DNA of 64,000 nucleotides from Aspergillus flavus (GCF_009017415.1 NC_092403.1:2790001-2854000), one strand, 5' to 3'; positions 46,601 through 59,452 are shown, counted from the stretch's first letter. Notes: generated by a model from the sequence alone, not told the origin. Numbers and translations are program-made.

Positions 46601-48936
46601 GTCCTGCATGGTGTGGAACTCCTTCAGATGGCGGTCAAGGTCCCGGAAGTAGACTTGTGCATCTTCGGTGGTACTGGTACCCAAACCCTTGTAGTACTTG
46701 TGTTCCCAGCCGCGTTCGTGCTTGTGTTCCTCTTTCCAGGCCTCATACTCAGGCATGGTGAAGAACGAGCGCTGTTTCGTTGGATTCTTCGGGTCACCCT
46801 TCCACACTTTAATGATGGGCGTGATGAACTCGATGAGGAACTCGGGGATCCTCAACAAGCTCGGGAATTGGGCTTGCAAAAAGTTAATGAGCAAACCCTT
46901 GATGTGAGAACCATCATGATCCTGATCGGTCATGATCATCAGATGTCCATAACGCAGCCCACGGGTATCCGTGTATTCTTTCTTGTGCTGCAACCCAAGG
47001 AAGTTTTTGATGTTCTGGATTTCTGCGTTCTTCGAGATCTGTTCGAAAGTGGCATCACGGACGTTCAGCAGCTTTCCTCGGAGGGGGAAAACACCAAAGA
47101 GATCCGGACCGACCACCGCACGTCCAGCCATGGCCAGACCCTTGGCGGAGTCACCTTCTGTCAGAATCAGTGTGCAATGATGGCCATCCTTGGTACCAGC
47201 CTTGTTTGCATCGGTCAGCTTAGGGTTGTTCATACGAGCACGGCGACCACCATCGGTCTTCTTCAGCATCTGGTCGGCCTTTTGCTGAGCGAAATGCAGA
47301 ATATTTGACATGACGTCCGTCTTCAAGATCTTCTTGTAGAAGTCCTCTTCGAGAACACATTTGCTGCCGAATTGAGATGACTTGGTAGTCAGCTGCTCCT
47401 TGGTCTGAGAGGTGAAGGCCGGGTTGACAATCTGAGCATTGACGAAAATGAAGATGTGATTCCGAATCTGAGCAGGCTTCAGAGTAGCACCATTCTTGTT
47501 CTTTTTCTTCACTTGATCGGCCAATTTAGAACAGATCTGGTCGGCGATATAGTTTACATGGGTACCACCAGACGTCGTAGCAATGGAGTTCACGAATGAC
47601 ACCTGTTGGAAGGAACCATCTGAGACTGCAAAGCCGACCTCCCAACGAGGATCGGGGCTGCAAGTTATAATCTCGTCCTTGGCGGCAGGGCCATCATCGC
47701 CACGTTCCCGACGGATCGCCTTGGTGTACATCTCCATGTACTTCTTGAAGTTGCGAACGGGTACCCGGCTACCGTTCAACTTGACCGCCACTTTCGCAGT
47801 ACCCGCCAAATCGTAAACACGACGCTTCACAAGGGCCTCGAAGTCGTTATCCATGCCGTCCATTCCGAACTTGGCGTAATCTGGCTTGAATGTGACCTTG
47901 GTGTAGTCGTCACCCTTTGCATCGGTGATCTTCGCCTTGCCCATCTTTGTCATGTTGCTGGTCCACGTTTGCTTGTATTTCTTCTTCTGCCGCGAGTCCT
48001 GAGTCTCGATGCTGAACTCGGTGGAGAAGACGTTACAGAGCTTCGCACCGAAACCGTTACGACCACCAGTGACCTTTTGCTGGGTATCATCGTAGTTGGA
48101 TGAGGTGAGCAAATGACCGAAAATCAGTTCCGGAACGTAAATCTTCTCCTTTGCGTGCATTTCGATTGGGATACCGCGACCGTTGTTCCACACACTAATT
48201 TCGCCGGTCTCCCGGCTAATTGTCACGCGAATCTCGTCCATGTTGGCATCGTTTTGTTTATTATCGGCAGCGTTGACGACGATTTCATCGAAGATCTTGT
48301 AGAGACCAGGGACATACGAGACCTCACGGAACTCCATCCCATCCGACTCCGTACTGTACACCCACATCTGCTGCGAGGTACGTTCAATGGACCCGATATA
48401 TGTATCCGGACGTTTAATGATATGTTCAAGTTGTGTAAGCTGCGTCTTTGGTTAGCTAGCGACTTGCAAGTGTCCCGACCGCTACTTGCCTTCTGGTACT
48501 TCTCTGATACGTTCGAGTCCTTGGGGCCGGCGTCAGCCTCGTTCGTGAAGGATTCATTTTCCACATCTGCAAGAGGCTTGGAGCCGCCCTTCTTCGATGC
48601 GGGAGCTTTCTTCGCCTTCTTCGGGGGTGTATGTGACAGGACGGAGTCTTCATCATCGAGCGGATCGCCGTCTGACATGTCGTCGTCGTCACTGTCCGGC
48701 TTGGCGCGCTTCTTTGAAGCAGCGGCCTTTCCGGTCGCTTTGCCTGTGAGAGTTGTTTGCGTCATCTTTTTAGGGGCAGCTGCTTTCTTGGGGGCCGCCT
48801 TCGCCTTGGGCTTCTATGCGACTGTCAATATATGTACGGCTGGATTGAGGGACGTTGCAATCCAACATACGGGCTCCGGCTCAAAGTCAGAGCCGTCATC
48901 CTCAAAGACGGAATCATCCATTATCGAGTCGTCCAT
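43637..48936 (-). CDS. top2: DNA topoisomerase II
   Basis: Three exons: 48936-48871, 48813-48490 and 48439-43637, giving 1730 aa. The second intron (48489-48440) has a GC donor, GCAAGT, and an AG acceptor; the join gives the conserved YQKLTQLEHIIKRPDTYIGS. It is the nuclear ATP-dependent type IIA enzyme that passes one duplex through another. Landmarks: VNAADNK at about 185-191, NNGRGIP and GRNGFGAKL of the GHKL ATPase, TOPRIM motifs EGDS (about 558-561) and DQDHDG (about 635-640), and the catalytic tyrosine at about Tyr893 in SARYIYTRLSP. After about 1330 the tail is acidic and Lys/Ala/Pro-rich with AT-hook-like GRP motifs and ends in a run of Asp/Glu, as in other fungal enzymes. Antisense open frames over the tail are shadows. 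Confidence 0.96.
48440..48489 (-). other. GC-AG intron in topoisomerase II gene
   Basis: A 50-nt intron read on the minus strand as GCAAGTAGC...GACGCAG. No GT donor nearby would keep the frame and the conserved residues. The strong match after the first C (AAGT) to the donor consensus is typical of GC introns. Confidence 0.85.
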
Positions 48937-51303
48937 GGTGAGGAAACTGAACAGTTAAGAAGAAATTATAGAAGGAAAGGTGCGCAACGAGTGACAAAAA
49001 TTAGAAAAATAGAAGAGAAGGCATATGATCACTCTCCGAGAAGCAAATGAAGTTGGGTGGCTTTGAAGATAAACAAACAAACTACAGTAAGTCCCCCAGT
49101 CAGAATACCCTCCTTTGTCGTCTCTTGTGTTGATTTTTTGTTGTTGACGCGCCCATGCGACTGATGGGTTGCTGGCAGAAACTGTCTTTCCGCCATCGGT
49201 CCAGCATTGTTCCGCCCCGTGGTGGCGGAGTTTTGGCCGCAACGGGCAATTCCCAAACACTTGTGCCCGAAAGGGAAATGGCGACCAAAACATCCAGGGG
49301 GCGCGGGGGAGGGGAAATCAGCCTGGACACGAACCAGACTTGATTTCATGACATAGTGAGTGTACGCGACTATTCTTATCTTTGGTCATTGTACACTCTC
49401 CCGAGACCTACTTAATCGCATAGAAAAACAGGGTTAAGTGACTCTCTACCGTCTTTTACTGCTAGTTTCCCTAGACAACCAGACCGATCAATATGATCCA
49501 AACAGAAGCATTGCTCACTTTACACAATTCATTGTCAATGTGTCCTTTGCGTTGGACCCAAAAGTCCTTATTCTGTCTTAGAACAGATGGGGACTGCTAT
49601 ATCCAGAACAATAATGGCTGTCGACTCTGTAGTGCGACCAGTGGGTTCGACGGAGATTTCCCCTTTTCCAAGATATATATATTTCTAGCCTGAGTGACTA
49701 CCAACGGCCGAAGCTATAGCCAAGCACTCTATATGCTCAAGTCACTAGCCATTTCAAGTTAGCTCTTTAGAGAAATCTTCTAAAACTATGATGGAAGTTT
49801 CCATCCATTGTTATCATCACGTCCACATGCTTCATAATCCTCCTTTTGCCTTTATTATCTGCGTAGATTAATATTAATTAAACTAAAGAGACGTTGCCCA
49901 ACGGCGAACAAGGACATCAGGCTGGCCTTGGCATACAATACCCGATACAGATTATATTACATGACGGCCAATGATGTCGCGGCTGACGTCTCACCAGCCA
50001 ATCAATATGAGCGCCATCATACCCGAAACGCATGAAACTCGTTAATGGGGGGTATCATTACATTCAGGGGAAAGCGCCCTTAATGGGCCAGTCATGGAAT
50101 TTCTATTGTCTTTGAAGTGGATTTGCCCTCAGGGACTGCATGCAGGTACGGAGTACAGTACAGACATACAGTACTTGTACTGTATGCAACAAAGAGTCAT
50201 GTAATAGTTTTTACTAGGAAGCGTAAACGGTCAAAGACGATATGATCATCACTGTATGACTTCCTCGGGGGTTCCATGTCAAAGCTCCAAGTCGTCGTCT
50301 CCTCACCGTATCGAAGTGGATAACCACACCCATCACCTGCAGGGTTAGAAATTGTTATGGACGATTATAGTGCAGTGGAGACTCGGTCTGGATCGACCGG
50401 ATCCCAAGGCACCCACTGATTCCGCGGTGTTTCCATAGGGTTTCTTTCGTCTTGGAGTTCGGAGATTACCCCGTCAATACAATACAATAGATTGACACCG
50501 TGGGTATGAGAGTGATCTATCTATGATTAGTCGTAGTATGGAGTATAAAAGATCTATTTTCGGGGTTGGAGTGCCCGGGCGGAGGAGATTCCATGGTTCG
50601 GTTCACGGTGGATGTACCCTGGAAGTACCGAGTACCTGATCGAGGCCGTGGATCGAGTGTGGTACCATGTCCACGAACTCACAATCCTTACAGTCCGCAC
50701 AATGATAGTCACAAAGAAGAAGAGGAAATCCATGGCGAGGGGAAGCGGAGATGATTATTGAAAGCGATCGGCAGGCGAGACTCTCAGGGACTCGGAGGGG
50801 ACGAAAATGCTAATAATTTGAATTTCCCCTGAGGCTGTCATGACCGTGTACTAACGACTTTGGAAATACTAGTGGGTTCCATAGTATTGAAGTAGTGGCC
50901 GACACTAATTACTCAAGCTAAACAACTTTCTACATTGCTGTCATTATTATTTCTCTCAGGAGTCCGATCACTCAACTTTCTCCCCCCTTCTCTTTTTTCT
51001 GGGAAATTTTGAATTGTGTGCTCGACTTGTCCTCCACTCGTTCTACACTTCGCTACGATCTCGTCGTCGTTTCCATCCACTGTGGTCGCACCCAGAAATG
51101 CTGTCATTATTGACGGCCACTGCTTCGATTGATCGCCGCCACTCTTCTTATCGTGTACTCGCTCTCCTTTAGCCCCTCGTTCCCCTCAAACCCGCGTTAT
51201 CCCATCAGCGCGTCCTTCGCCAGAGACTTCCCTGGGGAATGAGTCTCTGATCTCGATAATTCTATATAAAGAAATTAAAATAAAGAAAGACAACTCTGAC
51301 ACC
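48937..51303. other. 2.4-kb intergenic between divergent genes
   Basis: Upstream region shared by the topoisomerase II gene (-) and the TBC-domain gene (+). Near 50150-50200 there is a TACGGAGTACAGTACAGAC-like palindrome-rich patch with alternating GTAC/AGTAC. The last 350 bp is pyrimidine-rich and is probably the TBC gene leader. No gene recognised. Confidence 0.45.
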
Positions 51304-54151
51304 ATGGACAATTCTGAGACGATCACCCCCCAAATTCATTCACCCGGCGTGCCGAAAAATATCCCTGCGATCCATCAACATTCCGACTCAATGGTGACCG
51401 TCCCCTTATCCGACGTACAGTCGAGTTCCGAGCATACACAGCCCGATTGGCGGACGCTTGACATTCCTCAGACCCCGATCGAAGTTACGTCCCCGACGGG
51501 AGAGAGCGTAGATGACGACGAACCTACGAGTACCACGCCCACACGAGACTCTGAACCACAGATTCTGCAACCCCGTACATACCGCGCCTCGGTAGTTTCA
51601 CGAAGCAGCGAAGAAATCTTCCGTGGCGACATCGATGGTGTGGACTGGAGGGAACTAGATAAATCGGAAGAGCAAGAACCGCGTGGAGAGGGATCCGATG
51701 AGGTGCGTATCGTACGATGTTGACAGGCGCTAGGAAAGTATGAGAGAAGGAGTTGACCAGATTTAGTCCACCTCGCTTCTCCTAGCTCGGCTGGAGCAGG
51801 AGAATAATGCTCTGGCAACCGATCCCAAGTCAGGCTTGCAAGCACAGCAGTTTCGCGGAGTGAGGAAGTCCCGATCGCAGTCATTACGCCAGGTGAAGCA
51901 ATTGATCAATGATGACCCTCGGTCGCTGCGATACTCCCAGCTTCCTCCGCCCCCGTTGACTGAGCTCGAGTTTTGGGCGGCTCTGGTATCGGATTACCCA
52001 CAAACGGCGCAGCGACTGCCGACGTTGACCTCGAATAAGATCCGCTGTGGTATCCCGCCTCCTCTACGGGGGGTCGTATGGCCTAGCTTGGCTGGAGCAC
52101 GAGATACGACATTGTTAGCGGAGTACCAGCGACTTTGCGGCGAGACGAGTCCATACGAAGGGCTGATCGGGAAGGACATCGGCCGTAGCTTCCCTAATGT
52201 GGAGATGTTCCGCGATCCCAATGGGGAGGGACAGCAAATGCTCGCTCGAGTGCTCAAGTGCTTCAGTCTGTACGATACGAAAATTGGCTATTGCCAGGGC
52301 CTGGGGTTCGTGGTTGGTCCTTTGTTGATGCACATGACGGACGCCGAAGCCTTCTGCGTCCTTGTACGGTAAGTCAACATTTGCTCTATAATGAACCTGA
52401 GCCATGGACTGACGGATTAGGCTCATGGATCACTATGACATGCGCACATGCTACCTTCCAGACCTATCGGGACTCCATCTCCGGGTGTACCAGTTCCAAA
52501 ATCTTCTCGCCCGTCTTCGTCCTGCCTTATATGCGCACCTGGAATCACTGCACGTCGAGCCTATTTATGTATCGCAATGGTTCCTATCGTTCTTTGCGGT
52601 CGCATGTCCGATGCCAATGCTTCTCCGGATCTACGATATCATTTTCCTCGAAGGCGCCTGCGAAACTTTAATGCGAGTGGCGTTGTCGCTCATGCAGCGC
52701 AACGAGAAAAAGATTATGGCATGCGCAGAGTTTGAAGACGTCATGCAGCTGTTGCTATCGAGGAGCTTGTGGGATACGTAAGTCGCAGTTCTTTTCCGTC
52801 ATGAGAACCTCGGTCTAACAGAGATAGATATGCTTGCCACGCGGATGATTTCGTCAATGACTTTGTCTCATTGACATCGCTGGTCACAAAGGAGAGTCTC
52901 CAGACGCTGGAGGCCAGCTACAACCAGTCGCAAGGAGTGCCGACCGGGATTTCCTTCCCACAGATGCAAGCAGCGGCGTCCCGGTTTCTGGGCCGTTTCT
53001 GGGCGGGGTCTGGCTCTCACACTTCTGCCAAGCCCTTTACCCTCAACCCCAATCACGCTAGTTCCTCGGCCAGCATTCGCCGCACCACTTCCAAACAAAG
53101 CATGACTTCGACACTGAATTCAATTGAATCCACGTCAGATGCTAGCACTGCTCCGACGGAGCTGTCCACTGATGCGCCGAAGCCGCGCGTCAAGTCCGTC
53201 ATGTCTCAGCACAAGGATCGCGATCTCCACTCGCAGATTGAAGACTTGCTCATGGCACTGAGTGACCTACAGCGACAGCACGCGGACCTCACTCGGGAAC
53301 TACAACAAGAGCGCGAAGAGCGCGAAGCAGACCAGGAACTGTCTAAATCGATGCTGAGTTACATTAAGGAGCTCGAAACCCCCCCGACCGATCTGATCAC
53401 CAAGGTGGAAGAGCGATTTGGAGCGACCGACGCCCCTGCACGAGAATCGATCGGCCAAACTAAGCAGCAACTTCTGGAAGATCTCAACCGGTGGAAGGAA
53501 ATGCACTCGGTGGAATCCGGCCGGTGCCATGATTTAACGCGCCGTATTGACGAACACGAAAAGGAGAATGCCTCACTGCGAGAGCAGGTGCGCGAAGCGC
53601 GGGGTCGCATTCAGGATGGGTATCGGGAACGGCAACGGCTCGAACGCATGTTGCGCGAATTGCGCACGGCTCGAAACCCCCGAAGTAGTGCCGAGACATC
53701 AACAGATTACGGCTCACCAGTCAGCGAACCGGGAGAGGGTATCCCAGGCGGCCTGCGGGAGTTGAGACTAGTCCGCACCAATTCTCAGAAGAGCACTTTC
53801 ACTAGGAGGACTAGCAGTCTCGGGTTGCAGAACGTTCTGTCGACGGAAAATAACAAACCGGCTGCCGAAGAAGCCCTGCTGCTCGAATTGGTTAATGCGA
53901 AGACGGCAGAGGCGGTAGCCAAGCAGGAATTGGAAGAGATGAAAGTCAAGATGGAGGGAATGAGGAAGTTAATCGCAGCGTCTCAGCGATCACCGTCGCA
54001 GAACGGCGACCGCAATTCCATCGTTCGATCACCGTCGTCCGCGGGAAGTCTCCATAAGGCGTCTACGGAACCTGCTACCGGCGGCGGCGGCTTCTTTGGA
54101 TGGGGCCGTCGGGCGGCCTCTACCAGCAACGAACAGTATGCCGAGAAATAA
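51304..54151 (+). CDS. TBC-domain Rab GTPase-activating protein (Gyp5-like)
   Basis: Four exons: 51304-51702, 51767-52368, 52421-52777 and 52828-54151, giving 893 aa. A disordered N-terminus of about 215 residues is followed by a TBC domain with IRCGIPPPLRGVVWPSLAG, the arginine-finger motif IGKDIGR (Arg at about 273), the glutamine-finger motif IGYCQGLGF (Gln at about 310), and later QWFLSFFAVACPMPMLLRIYD. It would speed GTP hydrolysis on a Rab/Ypt protein and so act in vesicle traffic, as yeast Gyp5 does. The C-terminal third is coiled coil (for example LMALSDLQRQHADLTRELQQ, then later EALLLELVNAKTAEAVAKQE) and ends GGGFFGWGRRA. The start is the first ATG after a long pyrimidine-rich leader. 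Confidence 0.92.
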
Positions 54152-54718
54152 TTGCGGAGAATCAAGTGCATATATATGGGTGGGTTTGTTTGTACATTGT
54201 CAGATTGACCTTGCATAGCGGAGTTGGTGTGGTTGGTGTTCATTTGTTGGTCTCCTGGAACGCATATATCCCAAGTACCATAGGCTGTATTCTGGTGTAC
54301 ATACATTGATATCTGAGGGCTTGGTGCATATTGTCTTGACTTGTATACCCTCAACCATGTCGGTTCCGCCGAGTTTTATAGAGACATTGGAGATAAGGCC
54401 GCAGCTCAGCAGAGACCCGAGAAACATCCGGCATGTTAGGGCTCAGTTACTTCCGAAGGCTCTTCTCTTCTTCCTAGCTAGATTCTCCTCTCATATAAGC
54501 ATTTCCTAGCCAAATACTAATATATCCCAATCGCATAATGCAAAGAGCGACCATCAACTGAAAGATCGACAACCAACGGACCGAGTTCCTCGGCCTTGGC
54601 ATAAACCACCATTCATTTAGCCATTCTAACCCACCCCTGAAGTCCCCCTCCAACATCAACGATAATTATCTACTCTAACAACTCTTCCCTTCAATCCACG
54701 TAACAAGATCCAACCAAG
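54152..54718. other. Spacer, no gene seen
   Basis: About 570 bp holding the 3' UTR of the TBC gene and the promoter of the small membrane-protein gene. The short open frames have no support. Confidence 0.5.
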
Positions 54719-55285
54719 ATGCCCACAGCCCTCCAGTCAACAGCCGCAGGCTGGCTCCTAATCTCCCTCGGCCACACGGTACATACACACCTTTACCACT
54801 ACCCCAACCACATACTCTCCCCAGAAGAAAAAGTACAAAGTAAAACTAACGATAAATTATTAAAAAAACAAAGCTCTCAGCAAAAGACTGGCAAACCCTC
54901 CCCCAAGTCCGCACCCTTCCCAATCTAGCCTACACCTGTGCCAGAGCAGGCTGGTACCAAGGGAGTGGGTTCTTCCTTATGAATGGTACGTTTCTCTCTC
55001 TAGAACCGAGAATCCGAAAACTCATAACCTCTATTACTTCCTACAAATCCATATCCAAATAGCACGAACAAAGAATACTAATAAAAATACATAGCCCTGA
55101 TAAACTACAACTGGTCCCAAAACCCGGCTTTGCTGAACGACCCTATTAACCGGGCCGTCGCGGCTCTGATGACGGCTATTGTGGGGATTAGCTCCGGGTG
55201 GTATTTGAAACGTGGAGTGAAGAGTAATGGTATCGTGGTTGCGCTTATGGGGGCTTTGCAGGCTTGGGCTGCTTTTGGGAATTGA
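54719..55285 (+). CDS. Small membrane protein of unknown function, 120 aa
   Basis: Three exons, 54719-54778, 54874-54985 and 55095-55285, joined over introns of 95 and 109 nt. The branch sequence ACTAAC is visible in the first. The joined protein starts MPTALQSTAAGWLLISLGHT, has KDWQTLPQVRTLPNLAYTCA in the middle and ends ALMGALQAWAAFGN. Two to four hydrophobic segments suggest an integral membrane protein, with Trp- and Tyr-rich loops (RAGWYQGSGFFLMNAL). I know similar small fungal proteins only as hypothetical. The gene is short and each exon is too small to be obvious alone, so the splice pattern is the main support. Confidence 0.7.
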
Positions 55286-56100
55286 TTTTTGGAGTGGTTT
55301 TAATGGTTATTAAATCTGGGTGAGTGGAATGGTTGTTGCGATTGAAGTTATATAGGGAATTTCCTGATTCCCTGGTTCCCTGGTTATATGGAATGAATGA
55401 GTTTATTAACTCTGGATAGGTAATGGGAGATATTTCAGTGTATTCTGTCGATTGATGAATAGTAGTTGTTAGGTGAAGGCAGATTGGCTATTCCTTCGTC
55501 TAGGTATATATACCTTCCATGTCCTGGAGTATCTCATAAACCTCGATATCTACCTATACGAGACGAGAAAGGGCCTTCTAACTCTGTGTCTACTTTCATA
55601 CTCTACCAGAAATTATGCAGCGATCATATATATGACCAAGCTATGGAACCCTCTTGAACAACGATGGCCATTAAGATACATAAGATTATCCGATGCCTGG
55701 TGTGTTAATGTATGTCAATGTATCGCGTCTGCCAAGGGCATACCCCGGTAATTGCGGCATTTGGAGATAAAACCTGTGTGGTGTCATACCGTGGATACTA
55801 CTCGTCTCGTTTATAAGAGAACACTTCACTCGACTCCGTCCATCCCTACCTAATCAACCGAATATCCCGGCGAGGCACTTCAAGGAAGAAACCTTGAGGT
55901 TGGGAGCTTAGAGTACCCACTCGACAGATATCCTACCCTCAGTGAACCGATTCAATTTATGAATCTACCACTGGCAAAGCAGACAATGCCGAGTTTTATC
56001 TTTCGGAGGCGATATGTCCACCACGCTATACTACGTGAACTGATGCGAGGTGTATCACAGCTATCATATGTTTACCAGTCCGTAATCAAACAGAGGACTA
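55286..56100. other. Left end of decayed island, no intact gene
   Basis: Past the small membrane-protein gene the sequence has short open pieces with no domain. From 55850 to 56120 one + frame stays open for about 80 codons but has no start and no match I recognise. The downstream fragment reads in another frame. Confidence 0.4.
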
Positions 56101-57480
56101 TCCATATGACTTCGACGTAAACGGGAACGTACGTATTACTCGCTTGCCCCGTGGCGCACGAATTCTCACTGCGAGTCAAGGCAAAAACTGGCACCCTGTG
56201 TGGAAAGATTACTATGCTTTCCTTGGCGAAGACCTTCCTAAGATTTCATCCCTGGCTAATCAACAAGTCACCAGGTGATTCGATGTTAAGCCAAAACTTA
56301 GAAGTCGACAGCCTACCCACTTACGTAGCAGATGGTACAAGACAAGCAATCGAAGTAAGAACACTACCGTTATCTCAGCACGCGATTTTAAACTTTATGT
56401 GTTGGACGGCATATGTGGTAAAGCATATCCTAGACCGGATAATGTCTGCTAATAGGTGAAACGATGGATGGTATTCCGATGCCAACACAGGCATTAATGA
56501 GCTATGGGTTGCCTTTCCTGGGTCGAATTGGTCCCGAGAGAGAGGATATACAAGTGGCCTTACGACTTTGAAGCGAACGGAAATGTCACGAAGACATGCA
56601 TAGTGAGATCTATTGGACCATCATAAATCGCTATCGAAAGCGTTATGGTGTGGAGACAGCTCATTGTCGTGCCCGCTGGGCGACCAGACCAGTGATTATC
56701 GAGATGAACAACACACGTTAGATAGCCGTTTACAAGGGCTATTACGCATTTATTGGGGGACACCAAGGAAAGAAATCGATGTGGCTATGCAGCACATACC
56801 CTAGGACCCCAGTATGTTCCTACATCAAGTCTGTGGCGTCGAAGCTCGCGTGGGCTGTACGCACTGTATGTCCGGCGGAATATTTGACCGCTGCGTTATA
56901 ACTCTCCACCCAACGGGGCTGGCATAACAAGGTTGAAGCAGGAATGCTGAGATACAGTGACTTGACATTGAACGGTGACAGTGATAAAAACTCATTCAAA
57001 GGGGGTTAGTCTATGTCGAGCAACAACTCAGTTACCGCAATCGTAATTGCTGAAACCGTCGAATGGAGTAGGCCAATGCGCATCACGCAGCACTTTCGAA
57101 CTGGTCTATAAAGTCTATATGACTGCCATTCATACCTGCTTCTGCAAGATATCCTGGTCAACGTGATGCTGGTGCATATGATTATCGTTGATCTGCCGCT
57201 CCCACAGCAAATCCCACGCCTAGCAGGTCTTGCTGTGTTAAGCCCTAGACACCTATAAGAGCGGCATCGCAACATGGGAAGATACAATCGTCTCGAGATT
57301 CTTTTGGACAACATATTATCCACACCCAATCACCAAAGTTACACTTCTGCAATGCCATCACAAAACAGCGTGATGTTTACCAGGCTATTAGTCCCCTCCA
57401 CTAGCTAAATATGCGAAGCGAAGTGTAAACCCCCCACTTTCGCGTGGTTATCATAATCCCTACCCCAATTTTCGGTATCA
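56040..57480 (+). pseudogene. Broken coding fragments with repeated YDF-type motif
   Basis: On the + strand two separate places read YPYDFDVNGNV (near 56099-56131) and YDFEANGNVTKT (near 56567-56602). Each is followed at a comparable distance by a YYAF-type sequence (near 56206 and 56738). Stops and frame changes interrupt both. This looks like two worn copies of the same coding unit, though I cannot name the family; a YD/RHS-like repeat is only a resemblance of a few residues. No start codon or clean splice join could be built. Confidence 0.35.
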
Positions 57481-57496
57481 GGCGATCATCCCAGAT

Positions 57497-58040
57497 ATGA
57501 CAGATGCCTGTGACCTTGACGCTGACAATAAGGCAATCGACTGGACTTGCAAGGGTTATCAACGACTCCCAAGGGAGGAGGTCGTGGATGGTCTCGACCC
57601 CGATAAGACGCCATGGGGACCGGTCGTACCATGCTGGATAATCTTTTGCTTCCAGCTACCAAAGGCGACACCCCTCACCCCATACATAGAAGGCAGTATC
57701 CTCCTGATGGATGTCGAGCGGTTCTATAGGAAAAGTAACGGCTTTTCCGATCCCTTGTTTCACAATGTGAGTCTACCCGCACCATCTAGGGCCACGACAG
57801 ACTGAGCGGTTATACATGTTATTGTTCTTCCGAAGATGAACCCTTCAAGTAGAGAAAAGGGTGTGTATCTGGATTATGTCAGTGAAACGGTCTTTTCCCG
57901 CCAAATCGTATCCAATGGCAGATGGGTACTTCAGTACAGCGACCCCATCAAAGGTAGCACTGCGTGGGAGGAAGCCCTAAATGGGAACTACGAAGATCGG
58001 GTTACCTTGCGCGAGTGCTTTCTATACATGATGCTTTAGC
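57497..58040 (+). pseudogene. Unassigned coding-like fragments
   Basis: Two + frames with protein-like composition. The first begins MTDACDLDADNKAIDWTCKG at 57497 and stays open to 57805; the second begins at 57836 (MNPSSREKGVYLDYVSETVF) and ends at 58039. A possible donor (GTGAGT) follows the phrase DPLFHN at about 57765, but none of the nearby acceptors leads into the second frame without a stop. They are perhaps parts of one former gene. No family recognised; either could also be a short hypothetical gene. Confidence 0.3.
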
Positions 58041-58778
58041 CAATGTACACCACACTGCGGTAAACCCCCTTCCTATGGCTCAGTGGGTGAGGGATAGCCC
58101 TGTTTAACTCTCCGCGTCCCTGGTCTGATGATCTCTGCGAAGAAGTGGGCTCTATACAAGGTCAACTAAAGCTTGTTTCGTTAAGCGGATTCCGGAGCAT
58201 AAGCGTCAGATCTAACGAGTTGGCTTTGAAACGAATCTGGAGTACACTATAAGTACATCCGAGAGAAGACGCCAGACATTGCCGACATAGGCAGCTTGGG
58301 GCATTGAAGTCCATGGGCGAGCTCAAGACCGCGTGGATGTGATTTTCATAACTGCGAAAAGGACCTACCTGGATGGATTTGAGAGGTGATAACTCACACA
58401 TGAAATGTTCCATCCGATTACAAGGGCATACATAAATTGACTCCGCACACGGAACACAAACATTTTTCATACCACTAGTATGGTCACCATTGACAGTGCT
58501 AGTGCTACTTATGCACTTATCGATACCTTAAAAGACAGACTGTTTCATATTCATCTTAGTCACAACCGGGTCGATTGTGGTAAAGCGACATCGTGATAGT
58601 CCATAGCAGTTTCAAGGAATGATCGAAGTCTCCTACTCTCAGGACAGCTGTTAGCTTTCTACGAACGCCAAGCCACAGAGATTACTTGTGTTTGTGCACA
58701 GCCCTGCCATAAGTATCGTGATCATTCTACTACATCTACATCCGCCTTTGACTGGATGCCCACGGGCAGCTCGGTAGT

Positions 58779-59452
58779 GTGCTTTTGGCTATGAGCTTTT
58801 CCCCATTTGCAGAGACAGCACTGGGTTTCATGACCAGGTTAGGTCTGATAGAGACGTGCAGCCTCCCTTTGTTACTCGCCTTGAGGGTGGTAGCGGAAGA
58901 GGTCTCGGCTACTCTGCCTAACACCCTGTGTACTGCAGCCAGCGATCTCCAGGGACTACTCCTTGGTCTGAAGGAAATAGGGCTTGATCTGCGAGAGATG
59001 GCGTATACCGCTCGCGCGATGGTAGATCATCTTCAGCACCTGCGCGGCGATTATGAGTAGCTCCGCTTCAGTATTAATACCGTCGGGGATACCCTCTCCC
59101 GTTCTGTTCTCCTGTTCGCTGCGAAGAGCGTATCTGTTAGTGCCGTGCCAAGCTTCATGGCGACCTCTGCAACGGTTCGACGGCACTGAGCAGCGCGTTT
59201 CGCTGTCCAAGACTCACTCTGGCTCTCCGAGTTCGCTTCTACTTAGTAAATGCCCAGGAAAGGCTGGCCGCTCCTTCTGACGAGGATGTCGTAATTGATA
59301 CCTGGGTCGCCCATCTAGCAAGTCTCGACATTAATTCTACCCTCGGGACGCCATCGAATAGCAGTCCGAGTAAAGGAGCTGTTTCTCCTCCGAAGCATCG
59401 GCGTTCAAACGTCTTCAACACTTCTTCGAAGCGGGCTCCAGGGTAGGGTGGA
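58779..59452 (+). pseudogene. Helical coding-like fragment with in-frame stops
   Basis: A + frame with an Leu/Ala/Glu-rich, strongly helical translation (LLLALRVVAEEVSATLPN, then SDLQGLLLGLKEIGLDLREM) runs to a TAG at 59058. The same frame stays protein-like for about 100 more codons before TGA at about 59188. Another frame reads on from about 59210 with AQERLAAPSDEDVVIDTWVA and ends in a Ser/Pro-rich basic stretch. Stops plus frame change indicate a decayed gene. The helix-rich start resembles N-terminal regions of fungal regulatory or NLR-type proteins only in a general way. Confidence 0.35.

Noticed and set aside
43719..47308. Several long + strand frames of 90-268 codons
   Set aside because: All are antisense to topoisomerase II and follow its codon bias and Asp/Glu/Lys-rich tail.
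56040..56810. Call of a YD/RHS-repeat toxin-like protein
   Set aside because: Only a few residues resemble YD repeats; spacing and the rest of the sequence do not support the family.
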